A stretch of 64,000 nt of DNA, taken from the NCBI GenBank assembly GCA_964586235.1, contig CAZPIO010000011.1, positions 1 through 64,000 on the forward strand, in the 5' to 3' direction. Below, piece by piece: positions 53,892 to 61,645 of the stretch (position 1 is its first letter; each line of letters starts with the position of its first letter). The notes under the pieces were generated by a model that had not been told where the DNA came from, did no database searches, and worked only from the letters and a program-made list of their open reading frames with translations. Source of the DNA: JAUCQB01 sp964586235 (lineage in GTDB: Bacteria > Planctomycetota > Phycisphaerae > UBA1845 > PWPN01). Position numbers and translations under genes: made by a program.

Positions 53892-54395
53892 ATGCAGAAC
53901 ACTGATCTAATCTTCAACAGAGCTTGTGAGACACTCAGGGAGATGGATCTCGACCCCAGAATCGATGAGAACGAACGGGCGGCGCTTACTGGCATCAACA
54001 CGCGGCACGGACCCCTCGATGTCGTTGTTCACGTCAGCGAAAAACCGTCTCAGCTCGGGATCGTCGTTCGGTTGCCATCGCGGATTCCGGAGGATTCACG
54101 AGTCCGGGTTGCCGAACTGATCACCCGGGCCAATTTCGGCTGGTCGGTCGGCTCCATCAACATGAACATGGCCGATGGTCTCCTGGCCTGGCACGCATCC
54201 ATACCTATCGAAGACGGAAGTGTGACCGCGAGGCAGTTTCAGCACACACTGGAGGCGGGACTGGTCATGATGAGCGTGTACTACCGGGCGATCAACCGTT
54301 TGATTTATGCCGATGATCTCTCGCCGGCAGAAGCCGTCGCGGAGGTGATGATGGCGGCGCCGCCGGCCGGGAACTGTGAAAGGAGAGCGTCATGA
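53892..54395 (+). CDS. YbjN-like protein
   Basis: 167 aa; GGAGGAG lies upstream of the ATG. The pattern (LGIVVRLPSRIPEDSRVRVA, ELITRANFGWSVGSINMNMADG, HASIPIEDGSVTARQFQHTL, MMSVYYRAINRLIY) matches the YbjN fold, which resembles type III secretion chaperones. It overlaps the next gene by ATGA, so the two are translationally coupled. Its partner is probably the HhH-GPD-like protein. Confidence 0.65.
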   Translation: MQNTDLIFNRACETLREMDLDPRIDENERAALTGINTRHGPLDVVVHVSEKPSQLGIVVRLPSRIPEDSRVRVAELITRANFGWSVGSINMNMADGLLAWHASIPIEDGSVTARQFQHTLEAGLVMMSVYYRAINRLIYADDLSPAEAVAEVMMAAPPAGNCERRAS

Positions 54396-55237
54396 TCAAC
54401 TTCGACGTTCTCAAGCTCTTCAAACGCCTGCAGGAGATACCCGGCCTGCAGGGCGGCTGGTGGGAGATGAACCAATCCGGCGTCGACCGCGGCATGGAGG
54501 CGATTCTCATCCAGCGGTGCACGCGCGAGATCGCCACCTACGCGCTGGCCCGGCTGCGCCTCGCGTGCATGCCGGAGCTGGCTGGCAGGTGGGAGGCAGA
54601 TATCGCCGAGGTGATCCGCTGGGCGAGAACGCAGGGCGGCGGCTGCAGCACGATGGTGAAGGCGATCGAGATGGAAGGAAATCGCCGGACGCCGCGGGCC
54701 ATCGCCGCCGCCGCAAGTCTGCGGTACTACCACAAGCGTGTCTACGACAATCCCGTGATCAAGTTAGCGTGGACCGCAAAAGGCCTGGCCGCTGCGGAAA
54801 CGGTATCCTGCGAACAGTTCCTCACCTATCCGATTTCGGGCAGCACGTGGGCCAGGAAATACCAGACGCTGTTGAGCCTCATCCGCCATATCCGGCAGAC
54901 GCCGATGGCGAGGATGACCGACGACCAGGTGTACCAGTCGCTTCTGTCCCTGTCGGGCGTGGGGCCGCAGTCTGCCAGCATGATCTCGCTGTTCTGGCTC
55001 GACCGGCCGGAGCCGATCATTGATGATTACTTGAAGCGAGTTCTGACGGCTTGGTCGATGGTCCCGACAGGCTCCGCCATGAATGGCCGCGAGGCCTTGC
55101 GGAGCCATCTGAAGAAAGGCGCCATCCAGGTTTCGCGCTCTTTTCCGGACTGGACGCCCCAGCGGGTGCTGGCCTGCATCTACCTGTGGTGTTGCGAGGT
55201 GGGCAGGTTCGGGTTGGCGGGAGTGGAAAGAGAATAG
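54392..55237 (+). CDS. HhH-GPD-like protein (DNA glycosylase fold)
   Basis: 281 aa. The C-terminal half has a helix-hairpin-helix plus GPD-type signature: LLSLSGVGPQSASMISLFWL followed by EPIIDDYLKRVL, where the first or second Asp fits the catalytic Asp of EndoIII/AlkA-type enzymes. No iron-sulfur Cys cluster is seen. The N-terminal 100 residues (WWEMNQSGVDRGMEAILIQR...) are unlike known glycosylases. It may act on modified bases, which would suit an island with defence genes. Confidence 0.65.
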   Translation: MINFDVLKLFKRLQEIPGLQGGWWEMNQSGVDRGMEAILIQRCTREIATYALARLRLACMPELAGRWEADIAEVIRWARTQGGGCSTMVKAIEMEGNRRTPRAIAAAASLRYYHKRVYDNPVIKLAWTAKGLAAAETVSCEQFLTYPISGSTWARKYQTLLSLIRHIRQTPMARMTDDQVYQSLLSLSGVGPQSASMISLFWLDRPEPIIDDYLKRVLTAWSMVPTGSAMNGREALRSHLKKGAIQVSRSFPDWTPQRVLACIYLWCCEVGRFGLAGVERE

Positions 55238-55262
55238 AGCTCTCGCTACCTCATGAGAAGAA

Positions 55263-55278
55263 GCGCCCTTTCGGGCGC
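55263..55278. terminator. Hairpin between converging genes
   Basis: GCGCCC-TTTC-GGGCGC, flanked by A-rich sequence on the left and GAAGAAAG on the right. It could end transcripts from both sides, better for the minus-strand VWA operon (followed there by TTCTTCTC). Confidence 0.5.
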
Positions 55279-55309
55279 GAAGAAAGAGAGGAAGGAGGAG
55301 AGAGGGAAT

Positions 55310-55927
55310 TCACGTCCTGGGCTTCCAGAACTCCCATCCATTCGTGACGCCACCGCCGCGACCGAGGTTGTGGGCCTGGCGGCAGTGTTCGGTGGCCTCG
55401 ATGGCTGCACGGGTTGGGGTGAGGCAGACTTTGCCGTTGGCCGAGCCGGAAGTGATCAGCAGGCTGCGGCCGCTCTTGACTTGGGCGTTCTCCACCACGG
55501 TTGCGGTGAAGATCTCGGTGCCGATGCGGCCGATCAGTTCCGTGTTCACCGGCCACCAGTCGTGCTTCTCCCGCTCGCGGCCGACGCAAGCAGTCGAAAT
55601 CTTCGACTCGCGGGTTCGCTGTTGTTCGTACTCGCCGCGCTTCATCGCAGGTTGTGGGGCGCGCGAGCGGATCTGCCTGGTGGTCCTTGTGGATCGAGGC
55701 GGGCCAGCCGAATCGACGGCGGATGGGACGCCAGTACCATTGACCGCCGCATCATCCAGCACCTCTGCGACTTGATCGGCCTCCTGTTCTGACTCCGTCG
55801 GCTCGTCAGTCTCATCCTCGGCGGCTATCACCACTGTTCCCGTGGCACCTGCCCGCAGCATCTCCAGATCTTCCTCCGTCAGCAGGTTCGCAACGCTCAA
55901 CATCATTTCCATCTTCTTATCCAACAT
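55310..55927 (-). CDS. Unknown protein downstream of VWA gene
   Basis: 205 aa; its start overlaps the VWA stop by 11 bp, so it is coupled. The N-terminus is helical and acidic (LLTEEDLEMLRAGATGTVVI, DETDEPTESEQEADQVAEVL), a basic region follows, and the C-terminus looks beta-rich (LIGRIGTEIFTATVVENAQV). No family is recognised. Confidence 0.5.
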   Translation of the reverse strand: MLDKKMEMMLSVANLLTEEDLEMLRAGATGTVVIAAEDETDEPTESEQEADQVAEVLDDAAVNGTGVPSAVDSAGPPRSTRTTRQIRSRAPQPAMKRGEYEQQRTRESKISTACVGREREKHDWWPVNTELIGRIGTEIFTATVVENAQVKSGRSLLITSGSANGKVCLTPTRAAIEATEHCRQAHNLGRGGGVTNGWEFWKPRT

Positions 55928-57806
55928 GGCATAGCCCCTTTCGTAATGCCCGGCCTAACAGTTTGCAGAGCTGAGCCGGAAGGTCCTCGAGTTGGTGTAT
56001 CACGATCGAATCCGCGACCACTTCGCGGATGCTCTCATCGAGAATGCCCACGCCGACCGGCTCGATGCCCGCCCGGGCGATACGGCCGGCCACATGCCGG
56101 GCGTGGTTCATGGCCGCCTCGCCGCAGCCCTCGCAGCCGGCCTTGCCGTCGGTGAGCACCAGCAGGATCCGGCGGTTCTCCGGCCGGGCGATCAGCCTGC
56201 CGGCCGCGATCTGCATGGCCTCGCCCAGGGGCGTGAGCCCGGAGCCCCGGACACCCGGCAGCCGCCGCAGGGCCGCCTTGACCGGCTCGCCGAACCGGCA
56301 GATCAGCCCGATCTCCAGGTTGGCCAGGCGGGCGTAGCGCTCGCGGAGCTTGCTTGCATCCTGGCCGCTGAGCTGGCTGATCTGGGTGGTGTTGACCTCG
56401 TTGCCGGTGGTGAAGGTCAGGGCCTCGGCGGCGATCTTGAGATCCGCCAGGGCCTCCAGCAGCACGCGCACGGCGCTGCGGGCCACTTCCATCTTGCGGG
56501 TGGTCATGCTCCCGGAGGCATCCAGCAGGATGCTCACGGCCGTGGACTGCCCCTGCACGACGCAGCGGGTGCGGAAAACATCCAGGCCGCTGCGGTCCAT
56601 GCACAGGCGGTGCAGGGCACGGGGCGAGAGGCTCCCGCGGAGCTGGTCCTCGCGCCACCATCGCTTCTCGGCCGAGCGAAGGGCGTTGGTGAGCCCCCGG
56701 CGCAGGCGACGAACAATGTCCTGGCCGTTCTCGAGCAGGGTGTGTACGTCGTTGTCGGCCGCCGTGGGAACAACCGCGATGCGGTCATGCTCCTTGGTGA
56801 AGACCCGATACTGCCGCGAGGAATCCGCATGCTGCACTGCCTGATTGATGGCTTCCACCAAGGCCTCTCCGATAAGCGAACGACCCAGGCCGCCAGAGCC
56901 TGAGCCTCCCGAAGGACCGGGCATTGAAGAGTCCGATCCGTCGACGGTTTGAGCACATGTGGACGGGGCGGGCTGCCCGGAGGAACTGTCTGTGCCGCCA
57001 GGAGTACCCGCGGCTTCGTCAGCCTTCGCGGAGTCCGATTGGCTCGTGCCATCCGCCTGCGATCCGGGGTTTCCCTTGCCTTTGTCAGTATCGGTACCAG
57101 GCTGCTGCTCCGTATCCTGCTCTGGACCTTGGCTTTCCTGGCCGGATGATGAAGATGGCAATCCAGACTTGCTGTTCGCCCCTTTCTCGGATTGCCCAGT
57201 CTGACTAGGTTGTCGACGTTGCTGTCGCTGAGCCGCACGCTGCTGCCAGCGTTGCAGGATCAGCTCGGCCAGTTCGCCGGCCTCGTGGGTGGTGCCGATC
57301 TGAGGAAATCGAGCCAGGAGGTCTTCATACCCGGCCAGTTCACGATCCAGCCCCATCAGGTCGCCATGATGCGACAGTCTGAGGTACACGGCCGTGCAGA
57401 AGCGGTCGAACGGCCCGCGCTGCCGGATCAGTTGAGCCACCCGGCCGCGGATCTGGCGGAACATCATGTCCAGGTTGTGCCGGACACCCGGCCAGCGGTC
57501 CATCGCCCGGCGTTCAATGAGGGCGTCCTCGATCACATTGAGCAGGCCATCGAAGCCGGGGTGCTTCCTGGCAAACTGCTCGGCTACCCCGAAATCCGAG
57601 AAGGCCACGTGGCCCATCTCGTGATCCAGGTAGCCAATCAGGCACTTCTCAAGATCGCTGTCCATCGGTGTAGGTACCGATGGCAACACGATTTGCGTGC
57701 CGTCGGTCCAGGCGTTGTCGCCCTGGCAGACGACTTGGACACCAGACTGTTCGGTGAGTGTTCTTGCCAGCCGTTCGAGCTGGCTTTCGAATGGGTTTGC
57801 ACGCAT
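55917..57806 (-). CDS. CobT-like protein with VWA domain
   Basis: 629 aa; the ATG has AAGGAG 8 bp upstream. An HExxH-like site in YLDHEMGHVAFSDFG starts the N-terminal peptidase-like region. A long disordered Ser/Gly/Gln-rich segment follows (about residues 210-330). The C-terminal VWA domain has the MIDAS start LLDASGSMTTRKMEV and the later LVLTDGKAGCEG. CobT is the cobaltochelatase VWA subunit, but copies on plasmids and phages lack the CobN/CobS partners, as here, so a chelatase role is doubtful. Confidence 0.75.
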   Translation of the reverse strand: MRANPFESQLERLARTLTEQSGVQVVCQGDNAWTDGTQIVLPSVPTPMDSDLEKCLIGYLDHEMGHVAFSDFGVAEQFARKHPGFDGLLNVIEDALIERRAMDRWPGVRHNLDMMFRQIRGRVAQLIRQRGPFDRFCTAVYLRLSHHGDLMGLDRELAGYEDLLARFPQIGTTHEAGELAELILQRWQQRAAQRQQRRQPSQTGQSEKGANSKSGLPSSSSGQESQGPEQDTEQQPGTDTDKGKGNPGSQADGTSQSDSAKADEAAGTPGGTDSSSGQPAPSTCAQTVDGSDSSMPGPSGGSGSGGLGRSLIGEALVEAINQAVQHADSSRQYRVFTKEHDRIAVVPTAADNDVHTLLENGQDIVRRLRRGLTNALRSAEKRWWREDQLRGSLSPRALHRLCMDRSGLDVFRTRCVVQGQSTAVSILLDASGSMTTRKMEVARSAVRVLLEALADLKIAAEALTFTTGNEVNTTQISQLSGQDASKLRERYARLANLEIGLICRFGEPVKAALRRLPGVRGSGLTPLGEAMQIAAGRLIARPENRRILLVLTDGKAGCEGCGEAAMNHARHVAGRIARAGIEPVGVGILDESIREVVADSIVIHQLEDLPAQLCKLLGRALRKGLCHVG

Positions 57807-57990
57807 ACACGTGCTCCTTTCTTGCGATGCGCATGAAAAAAGCCACGCCCGCCGGCATCGCGAGGGGCGGGCACGGCCTCCTGCTGGATCAGCACGCGAA
57901 ACAGGGACCCCCAAGTCCATCCTCCTGAGCACGTCACTACGGCCGATCAGGAAGCGTCTGACAGTCTCAGAGCAAGACCGGAGGTATTCG

Positions 57991-58089
57991 GTGGACGCAA
58001 CAATGAAAGAGCTGTATGCTGGTTTCCTGCATTCTTGCTGGAGATGTGGTCTGGTGAAACTCCTTGAGGAGTGTCGGCTCGCCCACTAG
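57991..58089 (+). CDS. Possible 32-aa small protein
   Basis: A GTG start with GGAGG 6 bp upstream opens a frame encoding 32 residues with the segment HSCWRCGLVKLLEECRLA (three Cys). It ends 19 bp before the secreted protein gene at 58109. It could be a leader or a small protein, or chance. No family is recognised. Confidence 0.3.
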   Translation: MDATMKELYAGFLHSCWRCGLVKLLEECRLAH

Positions 58090-58108
58090 GGGGAGAAGGA
58101 GGGCTTCA

Positions 58109-60136
58109 GTGACGTCTCCTATCCAGTTGCAGAAGCCACGTATACTGGCACTGCTCATCTCGCCTACTGCTCTGAGGGCATTGATGCTATGGCTCATGAT
58201 TGCTACGAGCGTTGGCTACACCGCAGTTGCCGCTGACGTCTACGTCGATGTAGCCCACCAAGGTTGCGAGGATGGAACTGCCGCGTGTCCCTTCGATACC
58301 GTGAGTGAAGCCCACTTGTCTGCCGTAGCTGGGGACAGGTTGTTGATCCAGGCGGGCAACTACGCCGAAGTTCTGCGATTGACGAAAGCGGTTCGCCTTG
58401 AGAGCCAAGGCGGAGTCGCCCGCATCGGGACGTTCCAGTGGCCGCTGGTCTATGACGCGGCAACGGATTTCAATCACCCGACCGGGAACAACGGTGAGGG
58501 GGATCACAGCCAACACAGCGCTGGCTACCTAATCGAAGGGCTCAACCTTACGTTGCCGCCATATGACGGCGACTTCAGGCTTGACTACTCGATACGCCGA
58601 GGCGAGCACGGGGAGTGTATTAAGAATCCATTCACGAACGAGTGCATTTACATCGACAAGGAACGTCGCCTCTATATCTTGCAGGTCTGGGATACGACAC
58701 TGAACAGGCTTGCCGACCAAGGTCCGACCGAACTAACGCCAGCTGCTGTACCGGTGAAGTGGGAGTTCTTCGGTGACGATCCAGATGTGTACAACGTGTA
58801 CTATCCGTGCTCCATCGACTTCACGACACGCGGCGTTCCCGGCCACACGTACGATATCCGCCTGTACTGGGACGGATGGTGGAACGGGCAAGTCAGCCAG
58901 GTTCAACTGAAGCCTGCGAGGGGGATTCTGGCGTTGCCTCCGCAGCCCGATGCCGCCGCACTCCTGCGAAAGGCCCAGGTCTGGGATGACAACATCCAGG
59001 CCAACCATCTGGTGAACGGCCAGATCGTCAGCCGGACCCTCGCGGGGGCACCCGAAGAGATCGGTGACGCGGCCATCTGGACGGGGCTCTACGTAGCAAC
59101 CGAGGCCCTTCGATACGCGACAACCAACCAACCGGCCGCTCGCACGAACATGGAAAATGGGCTTGCGGCCCTTCATCGGATGCAGACGGCCACCGGCCAG
59201 CCGGGCCTGTTGTGCCGATACGTCTACCCGGACGGCACACCCCACGAGAAAGCCCCCAGCAAAGACACTTACACCGGCGTGATGTTCGGATACGGCGTGG
59301 CCTATCCGTTCATCAGTGATCCCGTCCTCAGGGCAATAGTCGAGCAGGACGTGCGCAATATCGCTGCGTACTCGGTTGACCATGGTTTTGACACAGTGGA
59401 TGGTGACCAGATCCTCATCCTCCACTTGTTGCGCGTGGCGGTCTCGGTGCTTGCGGGGTCACCAGAATTCACCCAACTCTATCGTGATCGGGTGAATGAG
59501 ATACTCCCGCCCGGCACGCTTGACCCTTCGATGGACGAGCGAATTCTCACACAGACGCTCGGCGACCGCGAGGCCGACGCCGCCAGTTCACAGGGCACTC
59601 ATCATCTCAAGTGGCTGGCCCTGTACAACCTAGCGCGCCTGGAAACAGCGGATCCTCAAGTCGGACAGGCGATCCAGGCTTACCGGCGCATGGTGGAAGA
59701 CATGTGGATCTTTGTTCGGGACGAGTACAACACGCTCGACAACTTCACGCACGCGCTGTACGGGCTCTCGTGCAGCGAAGCCGACGTTCGCGACGGCATC
59801 TGGTCGCTTCAGTTGTTCCCGTTCGACGAGGCCGACCCCTATCTCGGTCGTCGCGGACTCGGCGTCAACTACGGCGATGAGATCTATCGCGACATGGTCA
59901 ACAATGAACTGGGCGGCATCTTCGAGTCCGACTTCGGCTTCGGCCGGGTGACCCGGTATCCCATCCCGCTAGACAAGAGGCATCGGGATGCTTTCATCTG
60001 GCAACGAGGGGCGCGAAGGCTCGAAGGCGATAGCGCCGACTACTTGTACCCGGGTCTTGATTACCTGCTCGTCTATTGGATGGGACGTTATCACGGGTTA
60101 TTTGACCCGTATGCAAATGTGATTGGTTCTTACTGA
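58109..60136 (+). CDS. Secreted protein with helical-barrel-like region, unknown
   Basis: 675 aa; the GTG start has AGAAGGAGG upstream and is followed by a signal or anchor helix (ALMLWLMIATSVGYTAVAA). The N-terminal part (DVYVDVAHQGCEDGTAACPF, DRLLIQAGNYAEVLRLTKAV) resembles the first strands of a right-handed beta helix (pectate-lyase-like). The C-terminal 400 residues are helical (EIGDAAIWTGLYVATEALRY, HLKWLALYNLARLE), like alpha/alpha-toroid enzymes. I cannot assign an activity. First gene of a three-gene secreted cluster. Confidence 0.6.
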   Translation: MTSPIQLQKPRILALLISPTALRALMLWLMIATSVGYTAVAADVYVDVAHQGCEDGTAACPFDTVSEAHLSAVAGDRLLIQAGNYAEVLRLTKAVRLESQGGVARIGTFQWPLVYDAATDFNHPTGNNGEGDHSQHSAGYLIEGLNLTLPPYDGDFRLDYSIRRGEHGECIKNPFTNECIYIDKERRLYILQVWDTTLNRLADQGPTELTPAAVPVKWEFFGDDPDVYNVYYPCSIDFTTRGVPGHTYDIRLYWDGWWNGQVSQVQLKPARGILALPPQPDAAALLRKAQVWDDNIQANHLVNGQIVSRTLAGAPEEIGDAAIWTGLYVATEALRYATTNQPAARTNMENGLAALHRMQTATGQPGLLCRYVYPDGTPHEKAPSKDTYTGVMFGYGVAYPFISDPVLRAIVEQDVRNIAAYSVDHGFDTVDGDQILILHLLRVAVSVLAGSPEFTQLYRDRVNEILPPGTLDPSMDERILTQTLGDREADAASSQGTHHLKWLALYNLARLETADPQVGQAIQAYRRMVEDMWIFVRDEYNTLDNFTHALYGLSCSEADVRDGIWSLQLFPFDEADPYLGRRGLGVNYGDEIYRDMVNNELGGIFESDFGFGRVTRYPIPLDKRHRDAFIWQRGARRLEGDSADYLYPGLDYLLVYWMGRYHGLFDPYANVIGSY

Positions 60137-60179
60137 GCTTTCACAGGCAAGGTTTACACAGAAAACGGAGGAATCACCT

Positions 60180-61610
60180 ATGACAAAGCATTACTCTCGA
60201 TTGTTGGCTGTGATGTTGGCTGCCGTCGCCACGACCGCGCTAGCCGACGTACCCCGCGTTATCTCCTACCAGGGGCGACTGACGAATAACAACGGCGGGC
60301 CGTTGGCCGGGCCGGTGCAACTGGTTGTCAGGTTCTACGATGCGGCCAGCGGGGGTACCGTGCTGTTCAGTGAGACGCATGCCGACGTTCCGCTCGCCAA
60401 GGGCGTCTTCTCGATCCAGATCGGCTCGCAGGGCGGAGGGGTACCCGATAGCGCGCTGAATTCCGCTGAGACCTGGCTCGGGATCAGCGTGGACGGGGGA
60501 GTCGAACTGACTCCACGAACGCGGATGGGGATGGTTCCATTTGCGGCGAAAGCAGCGGTGGCAGAAAGGACGTCGGCGGCGGAGAAGCTCGTCACCCCGG
60601 GAACATTCACACCAGCAGTCTCCGTCGATACTGCGGGCAAGGTCGGTATCGGGACGGCTTCACCGGTCCACAACCTGGAGATCCTCGATGAGGCTGGCGA
60701 TGTCTCGCTGGCGCTGTTTGGCAGATCAACCGACAACGCGACCATCGCCTTTGGAAGAGATCCTGGCATCACCGGTTACACTGTCGGGGAGAGCTACGAT
60801 CAGAGTTTCCGAATGGTCGCTGGCGGCATCAGCAGCACCAAGGGCATCCTTCTTGACGTTGACGGGCGCGTGGGCATTGGAACGTCCTCTCCGGCCCATA
60901 ACCTTGAAGTCCTCGACACGTACAGCGATGCCACGATGGCTCTATTTGGCAGGTCGACTGATAATGCGACGATCGCATTCGGACGGGATCCTGGCATCAC
61001 CGGGTACACGATTGGAGAACGCTACGACCAGAGCTTTCGCATTGTTGCCCACAGTATCAATAGCGCGGAGGGCATTATCCTCGACATAGGCGGTAATGTC
61101 GGTATCGGCGTGGAGACACCCACCGCCAAGCTTGATGTCGCCGGGACGGCAAGGGCTCAGGTCGTGGAAATCACTGGTGGTTCGGATCTAGCCGAACCCT
61201 TTGCCGTTGCGAAATCGGAGGCAGAGGCTGGGGTTAACCCGGGCATGGTGGTGGTTATCGATCCCGACAAGCCCGGCCAACTCAAGCTGGCAACCGAACC
61301 ATACGACCGCAAGGTCGCTGGCGTGATCAGCGGGGCCAACGGTCTCAAGCCCGGCATGGTCATGAAGGCCGAGGGCCAGCCCCACGCCAACGGTGACCAC
61401 CCCGTCGCCCTCACCGGCCGTGTGTGGTGCTGGTGTGATGCGTCCCACGGTGCGATCCAACCCGGCGACTTGCTCACCACCTCAAACACCCCCGGCCACG
61501 CCATGAAGGTCTTGGACCACGCCAAGTCCCAAGGCGCGGTCCTCGGGAAGGCGATGACCAGGCTCGAACTGGGCAGGGGATTGGTGCTGGTTCTGGTGAC
61601 GCTGCAGTAG
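60180..61610 (+). CDS. Secreted tail-fibre-like repeat protein
   Basis: 476 aa with ACGGAGGAA before the ATG and a signal peptide (MTKHYSRLLAVMLAAVATTALA). The N-terminal domain (VISYQGRLTNNNGGPLAGPV, VRFYDAASGGTVLFSETH) is typical of planctomycete and Myxococcus-like surface proteins. Two 76-aa units follow, each beginning VGIGTxSPxHNLE. The C-terminus (VVEITGGSDLAEPF..., MVVVIDPDKPGQLKLA, GRVWCWCDASHGAIQPGDLL) resembles the end domain of phage-tail-like surface proteins. Function unknown, probably adhesive. Confidence 0.65.
   Translation: MTKHYSRLLAVMLAAVATTALADVPRVISYQGRLTNNNGGPLAGPVQLVVRFYDAASGGTVLFSETHADVPLAKGVFSIQIGSQGGGVPDSALNSAETWLGISVDGGVELTPRTRMGMVPFAAKAAVAERTSAAEKLVTPGTFTPAVSVDTAGKVGIGTASPVHNLEILDEAGDVSLALFGRSTDNATIAFGRDPGITGYTVGESYDQSFRMVAGGISSTKGILLDVDGRVGIGTSSPAHNLEVLDTYSDATMALFGRSTDNATIAFGRDPGITGYTIGERYDQSFRIVAHSINSAEGIILDIGGNVGIGVETPTAKLDVAGTARAQVVEITGGSDLAEPFAVAKSEAEAGVNPGMVVVIDPDKPGQLKLATEPYDRKVAGVISGANGLKPGMVMKAEGQPHANGDHPVALTGRVWCWCDASHGAIQPGDLLTTSNTPGHAMKVLDHAKSQGAVLGKAMTRLELGRGLVLVLVTLQ
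60636..61091 (+). repeat. Two 228-bp tandem repeats in the tail-fibre-like gene
   Basis: Copy 1 is 60636-60863 and copy 2 is 60864-61091, exactly 228 bp (76 codons) each. Both encode FGRSTDNATIAFGRDPGITG identically in the centre and diverge near the ends. A third partial start (GNVGIGVETP) follows at 61092. Confidence 0.85.
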
Positions 61611-61645
61611 CATCGTCGCTGTTGCAGAGAATTGGAGAACGAACC

